Positions 12,001 to 23,700 of a DNA stretch of 64,000 nt are shown one piece after another; positions within the stretch are counted from its first letter, which is position 1, and the number at the start of each line of letters is the position of its first letter. The DNA comes from Hyperoodon ampullatus (Eukaryota > Chordata > Mammalia > Artiodactyla > Ziphiidae). A model generated the notes under the pieces. It was not told the origin of the DNA. It did no database searches and was given only the letters and a program-made list of their open reading frames with translations. The translations under genes and the position numbers were made by a program. The stretch is taken from NCBI GenBank assembly GCA_949752795.1, contig OX457074.1:744001-808000 (forward strand), written 5' to 3'.

Positions 12001-15000
12001 GGGCTAGGGCTGGGGCTAGGGCTGGGGCTGGGCCTGGGGCTAGGTTTAGGGCTAGGCCCTTAGTTAGGAATAGGGTCAAGGCCTTACTTAAGGACAGTGT
12101 CAGGGCAAGGCCTAGGAGGAGCATAAAGGCCTCTATAGGATCAGCATCAGGGGCTGGGGCTGCGGCTGGGGCTGGACCTGGGGCCTTAGTTAGAAATAGT
12201 GTCAAGGCCTTAGTTACCACATTGTCAGGGGAAGGCCTAGGAGGATCGTAAGGGCCTCTATAGGATCAGCATCAGGGGCTGGGGCTGGGGCTGGGGTTCG
12301 GGCTAGGGCTGGGACTGCGGCTGCGGCTGGGGCTAGGGCTGGGGCCTTAGTTACGAATAGTGTCAAGGCCTTAGTTAGAGTCACTGTCAGGGCCTTAGTT
12401 AGGTTTAGCATCAGAGCTTTCGTTAGGTATAATGACAGGGCCTGAGTTAGAAGTAGTGTCAGGGCCTGAGTTAAGGACAGTGTCAGGGCAAGGCCTAGGA
12501 GGAGCATAAAGGCCTCTATAGGATCAGCATCAGGGGCTGGGGCTGCGGCTGGGGCTGGACCTGGGGCCTTAGTTAGAAATAGTGTCAAGGCCTTAGTTAC
12601 CACATTGTCAGGCGAACGCCTAGAAGGATCATAAGGGCCTCTATAGGATCAGCATCAGGGGCTGGGGCTTGGGCTGGGGGTGGGGTTGGGGCTAGGGCTG
12701 GGACTGCGGCTGCCGCTGGGGCTAGGGCTGGGGCTGGGGCTGGGGCTTGGGCTAGGGCTGGAGCTGGGGCTAGGGGTCGGGCTAGGGCTGGGGCCTTAGT
12801 TAGCAATAGTATCAAGGCCTTAGTTAGTGTCACTGTCAGGGCCTTAGTTAGGTTTAGCATCAGAGCTTTCGTTAGGTATAATGACAGGGCCTAAGTTAGT
12901 AGTAGTGTCAAGGACTGAGTTAAGGACAGTGTGAGGGCAAGGCCTAGGAGGAGCATAAGGGCCTCTGTAGGATCAGCATCAGGGGCTGGGGTTGGGCCTG
13001 TGGCTGGGGCTAGTACGGGGGCTGAGGCTGGGGCTAGGGCTAGGGCTGAGCCTGAGGCTAGGGCTCGGGGTGGGGCTGGGGCTAGGGCTAGGGCTAGGGC
13101 TCAGCCCTTAGTTAGAAATAGTGTCAAGGCCTTAGTTAGGGTCACTGTCAGGGCCATAGTTAGGGTTAGCATCAGAGCCTTCATTAGGTATAATGTGGCC
13201 CTGAGTTAGAATTAGTGTCAGGGCCTTAGTGAGGGACAGTGTCAGGCCCTCGATTAGGACGAGCGTCAGAGCCTTTTTTATGTATAATGGCAGGGACACA
13301 GTTAGGAGGAGAGTCAGACCCTTAGTTAGGGACACTGTCAGGGCCGTAGTTAGGGACAGTATCACGGCCTCAGTTAGTCGTAGTGTCAAGGCCTGAGTTA
13401 AGGACAGTGTCAGGGCAAGGCCTAGGAGTAGCATAAGGGCCTTTGTAGGATAAGCACCAAAGGCTGGGGCTCGGGCTGGGGATGGGGCTGGGGCTGGGAC
13501 TGGGCCTAGGGCTGGGGCTGGGGCTGGGGCTGGGGCTGGGGCTAGTGCTAGGGCTAGGCCCTTAGTTAGGAATACTGTCAAGGCCTTAGTTAGTATCACT
13601 GTCAGGGCCTTATTTCGGGTTAGCATCAGAGCTTTCGTCAGGTATAATGACAGGGCCTGAGTTAGAAGTAGTGTCAGGGCCTTACTGAGGGACAGTCTCA
13701 GGGCCTCGGTTAGGACGAGCGTCAGAGCTATTTTTATCTATAATGGCAGGGCCACAGTTAGGAGGACATTCATTCCCTTATACAGGGACACTGTCAGGGC
13801 CTTAGTTAGGGACAGTATCACGGCCTGAGTTAGTAGTAGTGTCAAGGCCTGAGTTGAGGACAGTGTCAGGGCAAGGCCTAGGAGGAGCATAAGGGCCTCT
13901 GTAGGATCAGCATCAGGTGCTGGGGTTGGGCCTTGGGCTGGGGCTAGGACTGGGGCTGTGGCTGGGGCTAGGGGTTGGGCTACGGCTGGGGCCTTAGTTA
14001 GGAATAGTGTCAAGGCCTTAGTTAGTGTCACTGTCAGGGCCTTAGTTAGGGTTAGCATCAGAGCTTTCCTTAGGTATAATAACAGGGCCTGAGTTAGAAG
14101 TAGTGTCAGGGCCTTAGTGAGGGACAGTCTCAGGGCCTCAGTTAGGACGAGCGTCAGAGCTTTTTATATGTATAATGGCAGGGCCAGAGTTAGGAGGACA
14201 TTCAGTCCCTTATTCAGGGACACTGTCAGGGCCTTAGGGACAGTATCACGGCCTGAGTTAGTAGTAGTGTCAAGGCCTGAGTTAAGGACAGTGTCAGGGC
14301 AAGGCCTAGGAGGAGCATAAGGGTCTCTGTAGGATCAGCATCAGGGGCTGGGGTTGGGCCTGGGGCTGGGGCTGGGGCTGGGGCTGGGGCCAGGGCTAGG
14401 GCTGTGGCTGGGGCTGGGGCTAGGGCTGGGGCTGGGGCTGGAGCTGAGGCTGAGGCTAAGGCTAGGGCTGTGTCTGGGGCTAGGGCTAGGGCTGGGGCTG
14501 GGACTGGGGCTAGGCCTGGGGCTGGGACTGGGGCTAGGGCTGGGGCTAGGGCTGGGGCTGGGCCTGGGGCTAGGTTTAGGGCTAGGCCCTTAGTTAGGAA
14601 TAGGGTCAAGGCCTTACTTAAGGACAGTGTCAGGGCAAGGCCTAGGAGGAGCATAAAGGCCTCTATAGGATCAGCATCAGGGGCTGGGGCTGCGGCTGGG
14701 GCTGGACCTGGGGCCTTAGTTAGAAATAGTGTCAAGGCCTTAGTTACCACATTGTCAGGGGAAGGCCTAGGAGGATCGTAAGGGCCTCTATAGGATCAGC
14801 ATCAGGGGCTGGGGCTGGGGCTGGGGTTCGGGCTAGGGCTGGGACTGCGGCTGCGGCTGGGGCTAGGGCTGGGGCCTTAGTTACGAATAGTGTCAAGGCC
14901 TTAGTTAGAGTCACTGTCAGGGCCTTAGTTAGGTTTAGCATCAGAGCTTTCGTTAGGTATAATGACAGGGCCTGAGTTAGAAGTAGTGTCAGGGCCTGAG

Positions 15001-18000
15001 TTAAGGACAGTGTCAGGGCAAGGCCTAGGAGGAGCATAAAGGCCTCTATAGGATCAGCATCAGGGGCTGGGGCTGCGGCTGGGGCTGGACCTGGGGCCTT
15101 AGTTAGAAATAGTGTCAAGGCCTTAGTTACCACATTGTCAGGCGAACGCCTAGAAGGATCATAAGGGCCTCTATAGGATCAGCATCAGGGGCTGGGGCTT
15201 GGGCTGGGGGTGGGGTTGGGGCTAGGGCTGGGACTGCGGCTGCCGCTGGGGCTAGGGCTGGGGCTGGGGCTGGGGCTTGGGCTAGGGCTGGAGCTGGGGC
15301 TAGGGGTCGGGCTAGGGCTGGGGCCTTAGTTAGCAATAGTATCAAGGCCTTAGTTAGTGTCACTGTCAGGGCCTTAGTTAGGTTTAGCATCAGAGCTTTC
15401 GTTAGGTATAATGACAGGGCCTAAGTTAGTAGTAGTGTCAAGGACTGAGTTAAGGACAGTGTGAGGGCAAGGCCTAGGAGGAGCATAAGGGCCTCTGTAG
15501 GATCAGCATCAGGGGCTGGGGTTGGGCCTGTGGCTGGGGCTAGTACGGGGGCTGAGGCTGGGGCTAGGGCTAGGGCTGAGCCTGAGGCTAGGGCTCGGGG
15601 TGGGGCTGGGGCTAGGGCTAGGGCTAGGGCTCAGCCCTTAGTTAGAAATAGTGTCAAGGCCTTAGTTAGGGTCACTGTCAGGGCCATAGTTAGGGTTAGC
15701 ATCAGAGCCTTCATTAGGTATAATGTGGCCCTGAGTTAGAATTAGTGTCAGGGCCTTAGTGAGGGACAGTGTCAGGCCCTCGATTAGGACGAGCGTCAGA
15801 GCCTTTTTTATGTATAATGGCAGGGACACAGTTAGGAGGAGAGTCAGACCCTTAGTTAGGGACACTGTCAGGGCCGTAGTTAGGGACAGTATCACGGCCT
15901 CAGTTAGTCGTAGTGTCAAGGCCTGAGTTAAGGACAGTGTCAGGGCAAGGCCTAGGAGTAGCATAAGGGCCTTTGTAGGATAAGCACCAAAGGCTGGGGC
16001 TCGGGCTGGGGATGGGGCTGGGGCTGGGACTGGGCCTAGGCCTGGGGCTGGGGCTGGGGCTGGGGCTAGTGCTAGGGCTAGGCCCTTAGTTAGGAATACT
16101 GTCAAGGCCTTAGTTAGTATCACTGTCAGGGCCTTATTTCGGGTTAGCATCAGAGCTTTCGTCAGGTATAATGACAGGGCCTGAGTTAGAAGTAGTGTCA
16201 GGGCCTTAGTGAGGGACAGTCTCAGGGCCTCGGTTAGGACGAGCGTCAGAGCTTTTTTTATGTATAATGGCAGGGCCACAGTTAGGAGGACATTCATTCC
16301 CTTATACAGGGACACTGTCAGGGCCTTAGTTAGGGACAGTATCACGGCCTGAGTTAGTAGTAGTGTCAAGGCCTGAGTTGAGGACAGTGTCAGGGCAAGG
16401 CCTAGGAGGAGCATAAGGGCCTCTGTAGGATCAGCATCAGGTGCTGGGGTTGGGCCTTGGGCTGGGGCTAGGACTGGGGCTGTGGCTGGGGCTAGGGGTT
16501 GGGCTACGGCTGGGGCCTTAGTTAGGAATAGTGTCAAGGCCTTAGTTAGTGTCACTGTCAGGGCCTTAGTTAGGGTTAGCATCAGAGCTTTCCTTAGGTA
16601 TAATAACAGGGCCTGAGTTAGAAGTAGTGTCAGGGCCTTAGTGAGGGACAGTCTCAGGGCCTCAGTTAGGACGAGCGTCAGAGCTTTTTATATGTATAAT
16701 GGCAGGGCCAGAGTTAGGAGGACATTCAGTCCCTTATTCAGGGACACTGTCAGGGCCTTAGGGACAGTATCACGGCCTGAGTTAGTAGTAGTGTCAAGGC
16801 CTGAGTTAAGGACAGTGTCAGGGCAAGGCCTAGGAGGAGCATAAGGGTCTCTGTAGGATCAGCATCAGGGGCTGGGGTTGGGCCTGGGGCTGGGGCTGGG
16901 GCTGGGGCTGGGGCCAGGGCTAGGGCTGTGGCTGGGGCTGGGGCTAGGGCTGGGGCTGGGGCTGGAGCTGAGGCTGAGGCTAAGGCTAGGGCTGTGTCTG
17001 GGGCTAGGGCTAGGGCTGGGGCTGGGACTGGGGCTAGGCCTGGGGCTGGGACTGGGGCTAGGGCTGGGGCTAGGGCTGGGGCTGGGCCTGGGGCTAGGTT
17101 TAGGGCTAGGCCCTTAGTTAGGAATAGGGTCAAGGCCTTACTTAAGGACAGTGTCAGGGCAAGGCCTAGGAGGAGCATAAAGGCCTCTATAGGATCAGCA
17201 TCAGGGGCTGGGGCTGCGGCTGGGGCTGGACCTGGGGCCTTAGTTAGAAATAGTGTCAAGGCCTTAGTTACCACATTGTCAGGGGAAGGCCTAGGAGGAT
17301 CGTAAGGGCCTCTATAGGATCAGCATCAGGGGCTGGGGCTGGGGCTGGGGTTCGGGCTAGGGCTGGGACTGCGGCTGCGGCTGGGGCTAGGGCTGGGGCC
17401 TTAGTTACGAATAGTGTCAAGGCCTTAGTTAGTGTCACTGTCAGGGCCTTAGTTAGGTTTAGCATCAGAGCTTTCGTTAGGTATAATGACAGGGCCTGAG
17501 TTAGAAGTAGTGTCAGGGCCTGAGTTAAGGACAGTGTCAGGGCAAGGCCTAGGAGGAGCATAAAGGCCTCTATAGGATCAGCATCAGGGGCTGGGGCTGC
17601 GGCTGGGGCTGGACCTGGGGCCTTAGTTAGAAATAGTGTCAAGGCCTTAGTTACCACATTGTCAGGCGAACGCCTAGAAGGATCATAAGGGCCTCTATAG
17701 GATCAGCATCAGGGGCTGGGGCTTGGGCTGGGGGTGGGGTTGGGGCTAGGGCTGGGACTGCGGCTGCCGCTGGGGCTAGGGCTGGGGCTGGGGCTGGGGC
17801 TTGGGCTAGGGCTGGAGCTGGGGCTAGGGGTCGGGCTAGGGCTGGGGCCTTAGTTAGCAATAGTATCAAGGCCTTAGTTAGTGTCACTGTCAGGGCCTTA
17901 GTTAGGTTTAGCATCAGAGCTTTCGTTAGGTATAATGACAGGGCCTAAGTTAGTAGTAGTGTCAAGGACTGAGTTAAGGACAGTGTGAGGGCAAGGCCTA

Positions 18001-20790
18001 GGAGGAGCATAAGGGCCTCTGTAGGATCAGCATCAGGGGCTGGGGTTGGGCCTGTGGCTGGGGCTAGTACGGGGGCTGAGGCTGGGGCTAGGGCTAGGGC
18101 TGAGCCTGAGGCTAGGGCTCGGGGTGGGGCTGGGGCTAGGGCTAGGGCTACGGCTCAGCCCTTAGTTAGGAATAGTGTCAAGGCCTTAGTTAGGGTCACT
18201 GTCAGGGCCATAGTTAGGGTTAGCATCAGAGCCTTCGTTAGGTATAATGTGGCCCTGAGTTACAATTAGTGTCAGGGCCTTAGTGAGGGACAGTGTCAGG
18301 CCCTCGATTAGGACGAGCGTCAGAGCCTTTTTTATGTATAATGGCAGGGACACAGTTAGGAGGAGAGTCAGACCCTTAGTTAGGGACACTGTCAGGGCCG
18401 TAGTTAGGGACAGTATCACGGCCTCAGTTAGTCGTAGTGTCAAGGCCTGAGTTAAGGACAGTGTCAGGGCAAGGCCTAGGAGTAGCATAAGGGCCTTTGT
18501 AGGATAAGCACCAAAGGCTGGGGCTCAGGCTGGGGATGGGGCTGGGGCTGGGACTGGGCCTAGGCCTGGGGCTGGGGCTGGGGCTGGGGCTAGTGCTAGG
18601 GCTAGGCCCTTAGTTAGGAATACTGTCAAGGCCTTAGTTAGTATCACTGTCAGGGCCTTATTTCGGGTTAGCATCAGAGCTTTCGTCAGGTATAATGACA
18701 GGGCCTGAGTTAGAAGTAGTGTCAGGGCCTTACTGAGGGACAGTCTCAGGGCCTCGGTTAGGACGAGCGTCAGAGCTTTTTTTATGTATAATGGCAGGGC
18801 CACAGTTAGGAGGACATTCATTCCCTTATACAGGGACACTGTCAGGGCCTTAGTTAGGGACAGTATCACGGCCTGAGTTAGTAGTAGTGTCAAGGCCTGA
18901 GTTGAGGACAGTGTCAGGGCAAGGCCTAGGAGGAGCATAAGGGCCTCTGTAGGATCAGCATCAGGTGCTGGGGTTGGGCCTTGGGCTGGGGCTAGGACTG
19001 GGGCTGTGGCTGGGGCTAGGGGTTGGGCTACGGCTGGGGCCTTAGTTAGGAATAGTGTCAAGGCCTTAGTTAGTGTCACTGTCAGGGCCTTAGTTAGGGT
19101 TAGCATCAGAGCTTTCCTTAGGTATAATAACAGGGCCTGAGTTAGAAGTAGTGTCAGGGCCTTAGTGAGGGACAGTCTCAGGGCCTCAGTTAGGACGAGC
19201 GTCAGAGCTTTTTATATGTATAATGGCAGGGCCAGAGTTAGGAGGACATTCAGTCCCTTATTCAGGGACACTGTCAGGGCCTTAGGGACAGTATCACGGC
19301 CTGAGTTAGTAGTAGTGTCAAGGCCTGAGTTAAGGACAGTGTCAGGGCAAGGCCTAGGAGGAGCATAAGGGTCTCTGTAGGATCAGCATCAGGGGCTGGG
19401 GTTGGGCCTGGGGCTGGGGCTGGGGCTGGGGCTGGGGCCAGGGCTAGGGCTGTGGCTGGGGCTGGGGCTAGGGCTGGGGCTGGGGCTGGAGCTGAGGCTG
19501 AGGCTAAGGCTAGGGCTGTGTCTGGGGCTAGGGCTAGGGCTGGGGCTGGGACTGGGGCTAGGCCTGGGGCTGGGACTGGGGCTAGGGCTGGGGCTAGGGC
19601 TGGGGCTGGGCCTGGGGCTAGGTTTAGGGCTAGGCCCTTAGTTAGGAATAGGGTCAAGGCCTTACTTAAGGACAGTGTCAGGGCAAGGCCTAGGAGGAGC
19701 ATAAAGGCCTCTATAGGATCAGCATCAGGGGCTGGGGCTGCGGCTGGGGCTGGACCTGGGGCCTTAGTTAGAAATAGTGTCAAGGCCTTAGTTACCACAT
19801 TGTCAGGGGAAGGCCTAGGAGGATCGTAAGGGCCTCTATAGGATCAGCATCAGGGGCTGGGGCTGGGGCTGGGGTTCGGGCTAGGGCTGGGACTGCGGCT
19901 GCGGCTGGGGCTAGGGCTGGGGCCTTAGTTACGAATAGTGTCAAGGCCTTAGTTAGAGTCACTGTCAGGGCCTTAGTTAGGTTTAGCATCAGAGCTTTCG
20001 TTAGGTATAATGACAGGGCCTGAGTTAGAAGTAGTGTCAGGGCCTGAGTTAAGGACAGTGTCAGGGCAAGGCCTAGGAGGAGCATAAAGGCCTCTATAGG
20101 ATCAGCATCAGGGGCTGGGGCTGCGGCTGGGGCTGGACCTGGGGCCTTAGTTAGAAATAGTGTCAAGGCCTTAGTTACCACATTGTCAGGCGAACGCCTA
20201 GAAGGATCATAAGGGCCTCTATAGGATCAGCATCAGGGGCTGGGGCTTGGGCTGGGGGTGGGGTTGGGGCTAGGGCTGGGACTGCGGCTGCCGCTGGGGC
20301 TAGGGCTGGGGCTGGGGCTGGGGCTTGGGCTAGGGCTGGAGCTGGGGCTAGGGGTCGGGCTAGGGCTGGGGCCTTAGTTAGCAATAGTATCAAGGCCTTA
20401 GTTAGTGTCACTGTCAGGGCCTTAGTTAGGTTTAGCATCAGAGCTTTCGTTAGGTATAATGACAGGGCCTAAGTTAGTAGTAGTGTCAAGGACTGAGTTA
20501 AGGACAGTGTGAGGGCAAGGCCTAGGAGGAGCATAAGGGCCTCTGTAGGATCAGCATCAGGGGCTGGGGTTGGGCCTGTGGCTGGGGCTAGTACGGGGGC
20601 TGAGGCTGGGGCTAGGGCTAGGGCTGAGCCTGAGGCTAGGGCTCGGGGTGGGGCTGGGGCTAGGGCTGGGGCTCGGCCCTTAGTTAGGAATAGTGTCAAG
20701 GCCTTAGTTAGGGTCACTGTCAGAGCCATAGTTAGGGTTAGCATCAGAGCCTTCGTTAGGTATAATGTGGCCCTGAGTTAGAAGTAGTGT
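9041..20790 (+). repeat. 2.53-kb higher-order repeat, about 4.6 copies
   Basis: The landmark CTTTTTATATGTATAATGG, with ATAT instead of TTAT, recurs in units whose equivalent starts lie at 9045, 11587, 14117, 16641 and 19165, giving spacings of 2542, 2530, 2524 and 2524 bp. Each unit also carries a diagnostic 4-bp loss (CCTTAGGGACAG instead of CCTTAGTTAGGGACAG). Copies look nearly identical over long stretches and differ mainly by one or two hexamers (6- or 12-bp steps) and scattered substitutions. Each unit holds about six 420-bp monomers. Such homogeneity indicates recent amplification or concerted evolution. Confidence 0.93.
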
Positions 20791-23700
20791 CAGGGCCTTA
20801 CTGAGGGACAGTCTCAGGGCCTCAGTTAGGACAAGCGTCACAGCTATTTTTATGTATAATGGCAGGGCCACAGTTAGGAGGACATTCATTCCCTTATACA
20901 GGGACACTGTCAGGGCCTTAGTTAGGGACAGTATCACGGCCTCAGTTAGTCGTAGTGTCAAGGCCTGAGTTAAGGACAGTGTCAGGGCAAGGCCTAGGAG
21001 TAGCATAAGGGCCTTTGTAGGATAAGCACCAAAGCCTGGGGCTCAGGCTGGGGATGGGGCTGGGGCTGGGACTGGGCCTAGGCCTGGGGCTGGGGCTGGG
21101 GCTGGGGCTAGTGCTAGGGCTAGGCCCTTAGTTAGGAATACTGTCAAGGCCTTAGTTAGTATCACTGTCAGGGCCTTATTTCGGGTTAGCATCAGAGCTT
21201 TCGTCAGGTATAATGACAGGGCCTGAGTTAGAAGTAGTGTCAGGGCCTTAGTGAGGGACAGTCTCAGGGCCTCGGTTAGGACGAGCGTCAGAGCTTTTTT
21301 TATGTATAATGGCAGGGCCACAGTTAGGAGGACATTCATTCCCTTATACAGGGACACTGTCAGGGCCTTAGTTAGGGACAGTATCACGGCCTCAGTTAGT
21401 AGTAGTGTCAAGGCCTGAGTTGAGGACAGTGTCAGGGCAAGGCCTAGGAGGAGCATAAGGGCCTCTGTAGGATCAGCATCAGGTGCTGGGGTTGGGCCTT
21501 GGGCTGGGGCTAAGACTGGGGCTGTGGCTGGGGCTAGGGCTAGGGCTGGGCCTTGGGCTAGGGCTGGAGCTGGGGCTAGGGGTCGGGCTATGGCTGGGGC
21601 CTTAGGTAGGAATAGTGTGAAAGCCTTAGTTAGGGTCACTGTCAGGGCCATAGTTAGGGTTGGCATCAGAGCCTTCGTTAGGTATAATATGGCCCTGAGA
21701 TAAAAGTAGTGTCAGGGCCTTAGTGAGGGACAGTGTCAGGCCCTCGATTAGGACGAGCGTCAGAGCCTTTTTTATGTATAATGGCAGGGACACAGTTAGG
21801 AGGAGAGTCAGGCCCTTAGTTAGGGACACTGTCAGGGCCGTAGTGAGGGACAGTATCACGGCCTGAGTTAGTAGTAGTGTCAAGGCCTGAGTTAAGGACA
21901 GTGTCACGGAAAGGCATAGGAGTAGCATAAGGGCCTTTGTAGGATAAGCAACAGAGGCTGGGGCTGGGGCGGGGGTTGGGGCTGGGGCTGGGGCTAGGGC
22001 TGGGGCTGGGACTGGGGCTAGGGCTGGGGCTGGGGCTAGGGCTGGGTCTAGGGCTGGGGCTGGGCATGGGACTGGGGCTGCGTGGGGCTGGCGCTGGGGC
22101 TGGGGCCTTAGTTAGATATAGTGACAATGCCTTAGTTAAGGACAGTGTCAGGGAAAGGCCTAGGAGGAGCATAAGGGCCTCTGTAGGATTAGGGGTGGGG
22201 GCTGGGGTTGGGGTGGGGGCTGGGGCTGGGGTTGGGGCTGGGGCTGGGGCTAGGGCTGGGGCTGGGACTGGAGCTAGGGCTGGGGCTAGGGCTAGGGCTA
22301 GACCCTTAGTTAGGAAGAGTGTCAAGGCCTTAGTTAGTGTCACTGTCACGGCCTTAGTTAGGGTTACCATAAGAGCTTTCGTTAGGTATAATGACAGGGC
22401 CTGAGTTACAAGTAGTGTTAGGGCCTTAGAGAAGGACACTCTCAGGGCCTCGGGTAGGATGAGCGTCAGAGCTTTTTTTATGTATAATGGCAGGGCCACA
22501 GTTAGGAGGACATTCAGTCCCTTAGACAGGGACACTGTCAGGGCTTTAGTTAGGGACAGTATCACGGCCTGAGTTAGTAGTAGTGTCAAGGCCTGAGTTA
22601 AGGACAGTGTCAGGGCAAGGCCTAGGAGGAGCATAAGGGCCTCTGTAGGATCAGCATCAGGGGCTGGGGTTGGGCCTGCGGCTGGGGCTAGGGCAGGGGC
22701 TGGGGCTGGGGCTGGGGCTAGGGCTAGGCCTGGGGCTGGGGCTGGGGCTAGGGCTGGAGCTGGGGCTGGAGCTGAGGCTGAGGCTGAGTCTAGGGATGGG
22801 GCTGGGGCTGGGGCTGGGGCTCGGGCTGGGGCTGCGGCTGGGACTGGGGCTAGGGCTGGGGCTAGGTTTACGGCTAGGCCCTTAATTAGGATTAGTGTCA
22901 TGGCCTTAGTTAGGGTCACTGTCAGGGGCATAGTTAGGGTTAGCATCAGAGCCTTCGTTATGTATAATGTGGCCCTGAGTTAGAATTAGTGTCAGGGCCT
23001 TAGTGAGGGACAGTGTCAGGCCCTCGATTAGGATGAGCGTCAGAGCCTTTTTTATGTATAATGGCAGGGCCAGAGTTAGGTGGAGAGTCAAACCCTTAGT
23101 TAGGGACACTGACAGGGCCACAGTTAGTTGGAGAGTCAGACCCTTAGTTAGGGACACTGTCAGGGCCTTAGTTAGGGACAGTATCATTTCCTGAGTTAGT
23201 AGTAGTGTCAAGACCTGAGTTAAGGACAGTGTCAGGGCAAGGCCTAGGAGGACCATAAGGGCCTCTGTAGGATCAGCATCAGGGGCTGGGTTTGGGCCTG
23301 GGGCTTGGGCTGGAGCTGGGGCTGGGGCTAGGCCCTTAGTTAGGAATAGTGTCAAGGCTTTACTTAGGTTCACTGTCAGGGCCATAGTTAGGGTTAGCAT
23401 CAGAGCCTTCGTTAGGTATAATGTGTCCCTGAGTTAGAAGTAGTGTCAGGGCCTTAGTGAGGGACAGTGTCAGGCCCTCGATTAGGACGAGCGTCAGAGC
23501 CATTTTTACGTATAATGGCAGGGACACAGTTAGGAGGAGAGTCAGGCCCTTACTTAGGGACACTGTCTGGGCCGTATTTAGGGACAGTATCATGGCCTGA
23601 GTTAGTAGTAGTGTCAAGGCCTGAGTTAAGGACAGTGTCACGGAAAGGCCTAAGAGTAGCATAAGGGCCTTTAGAGGATAAGCATAAGAGGCTGGGGCTG

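Noticed and set aside
9041..20790. rDNA-type or gene-cluster tandem array
   Set aside because: The 2.53-kb units consist entirely of 24-mers and hexamers, with no rRNA or coding sequence inside.
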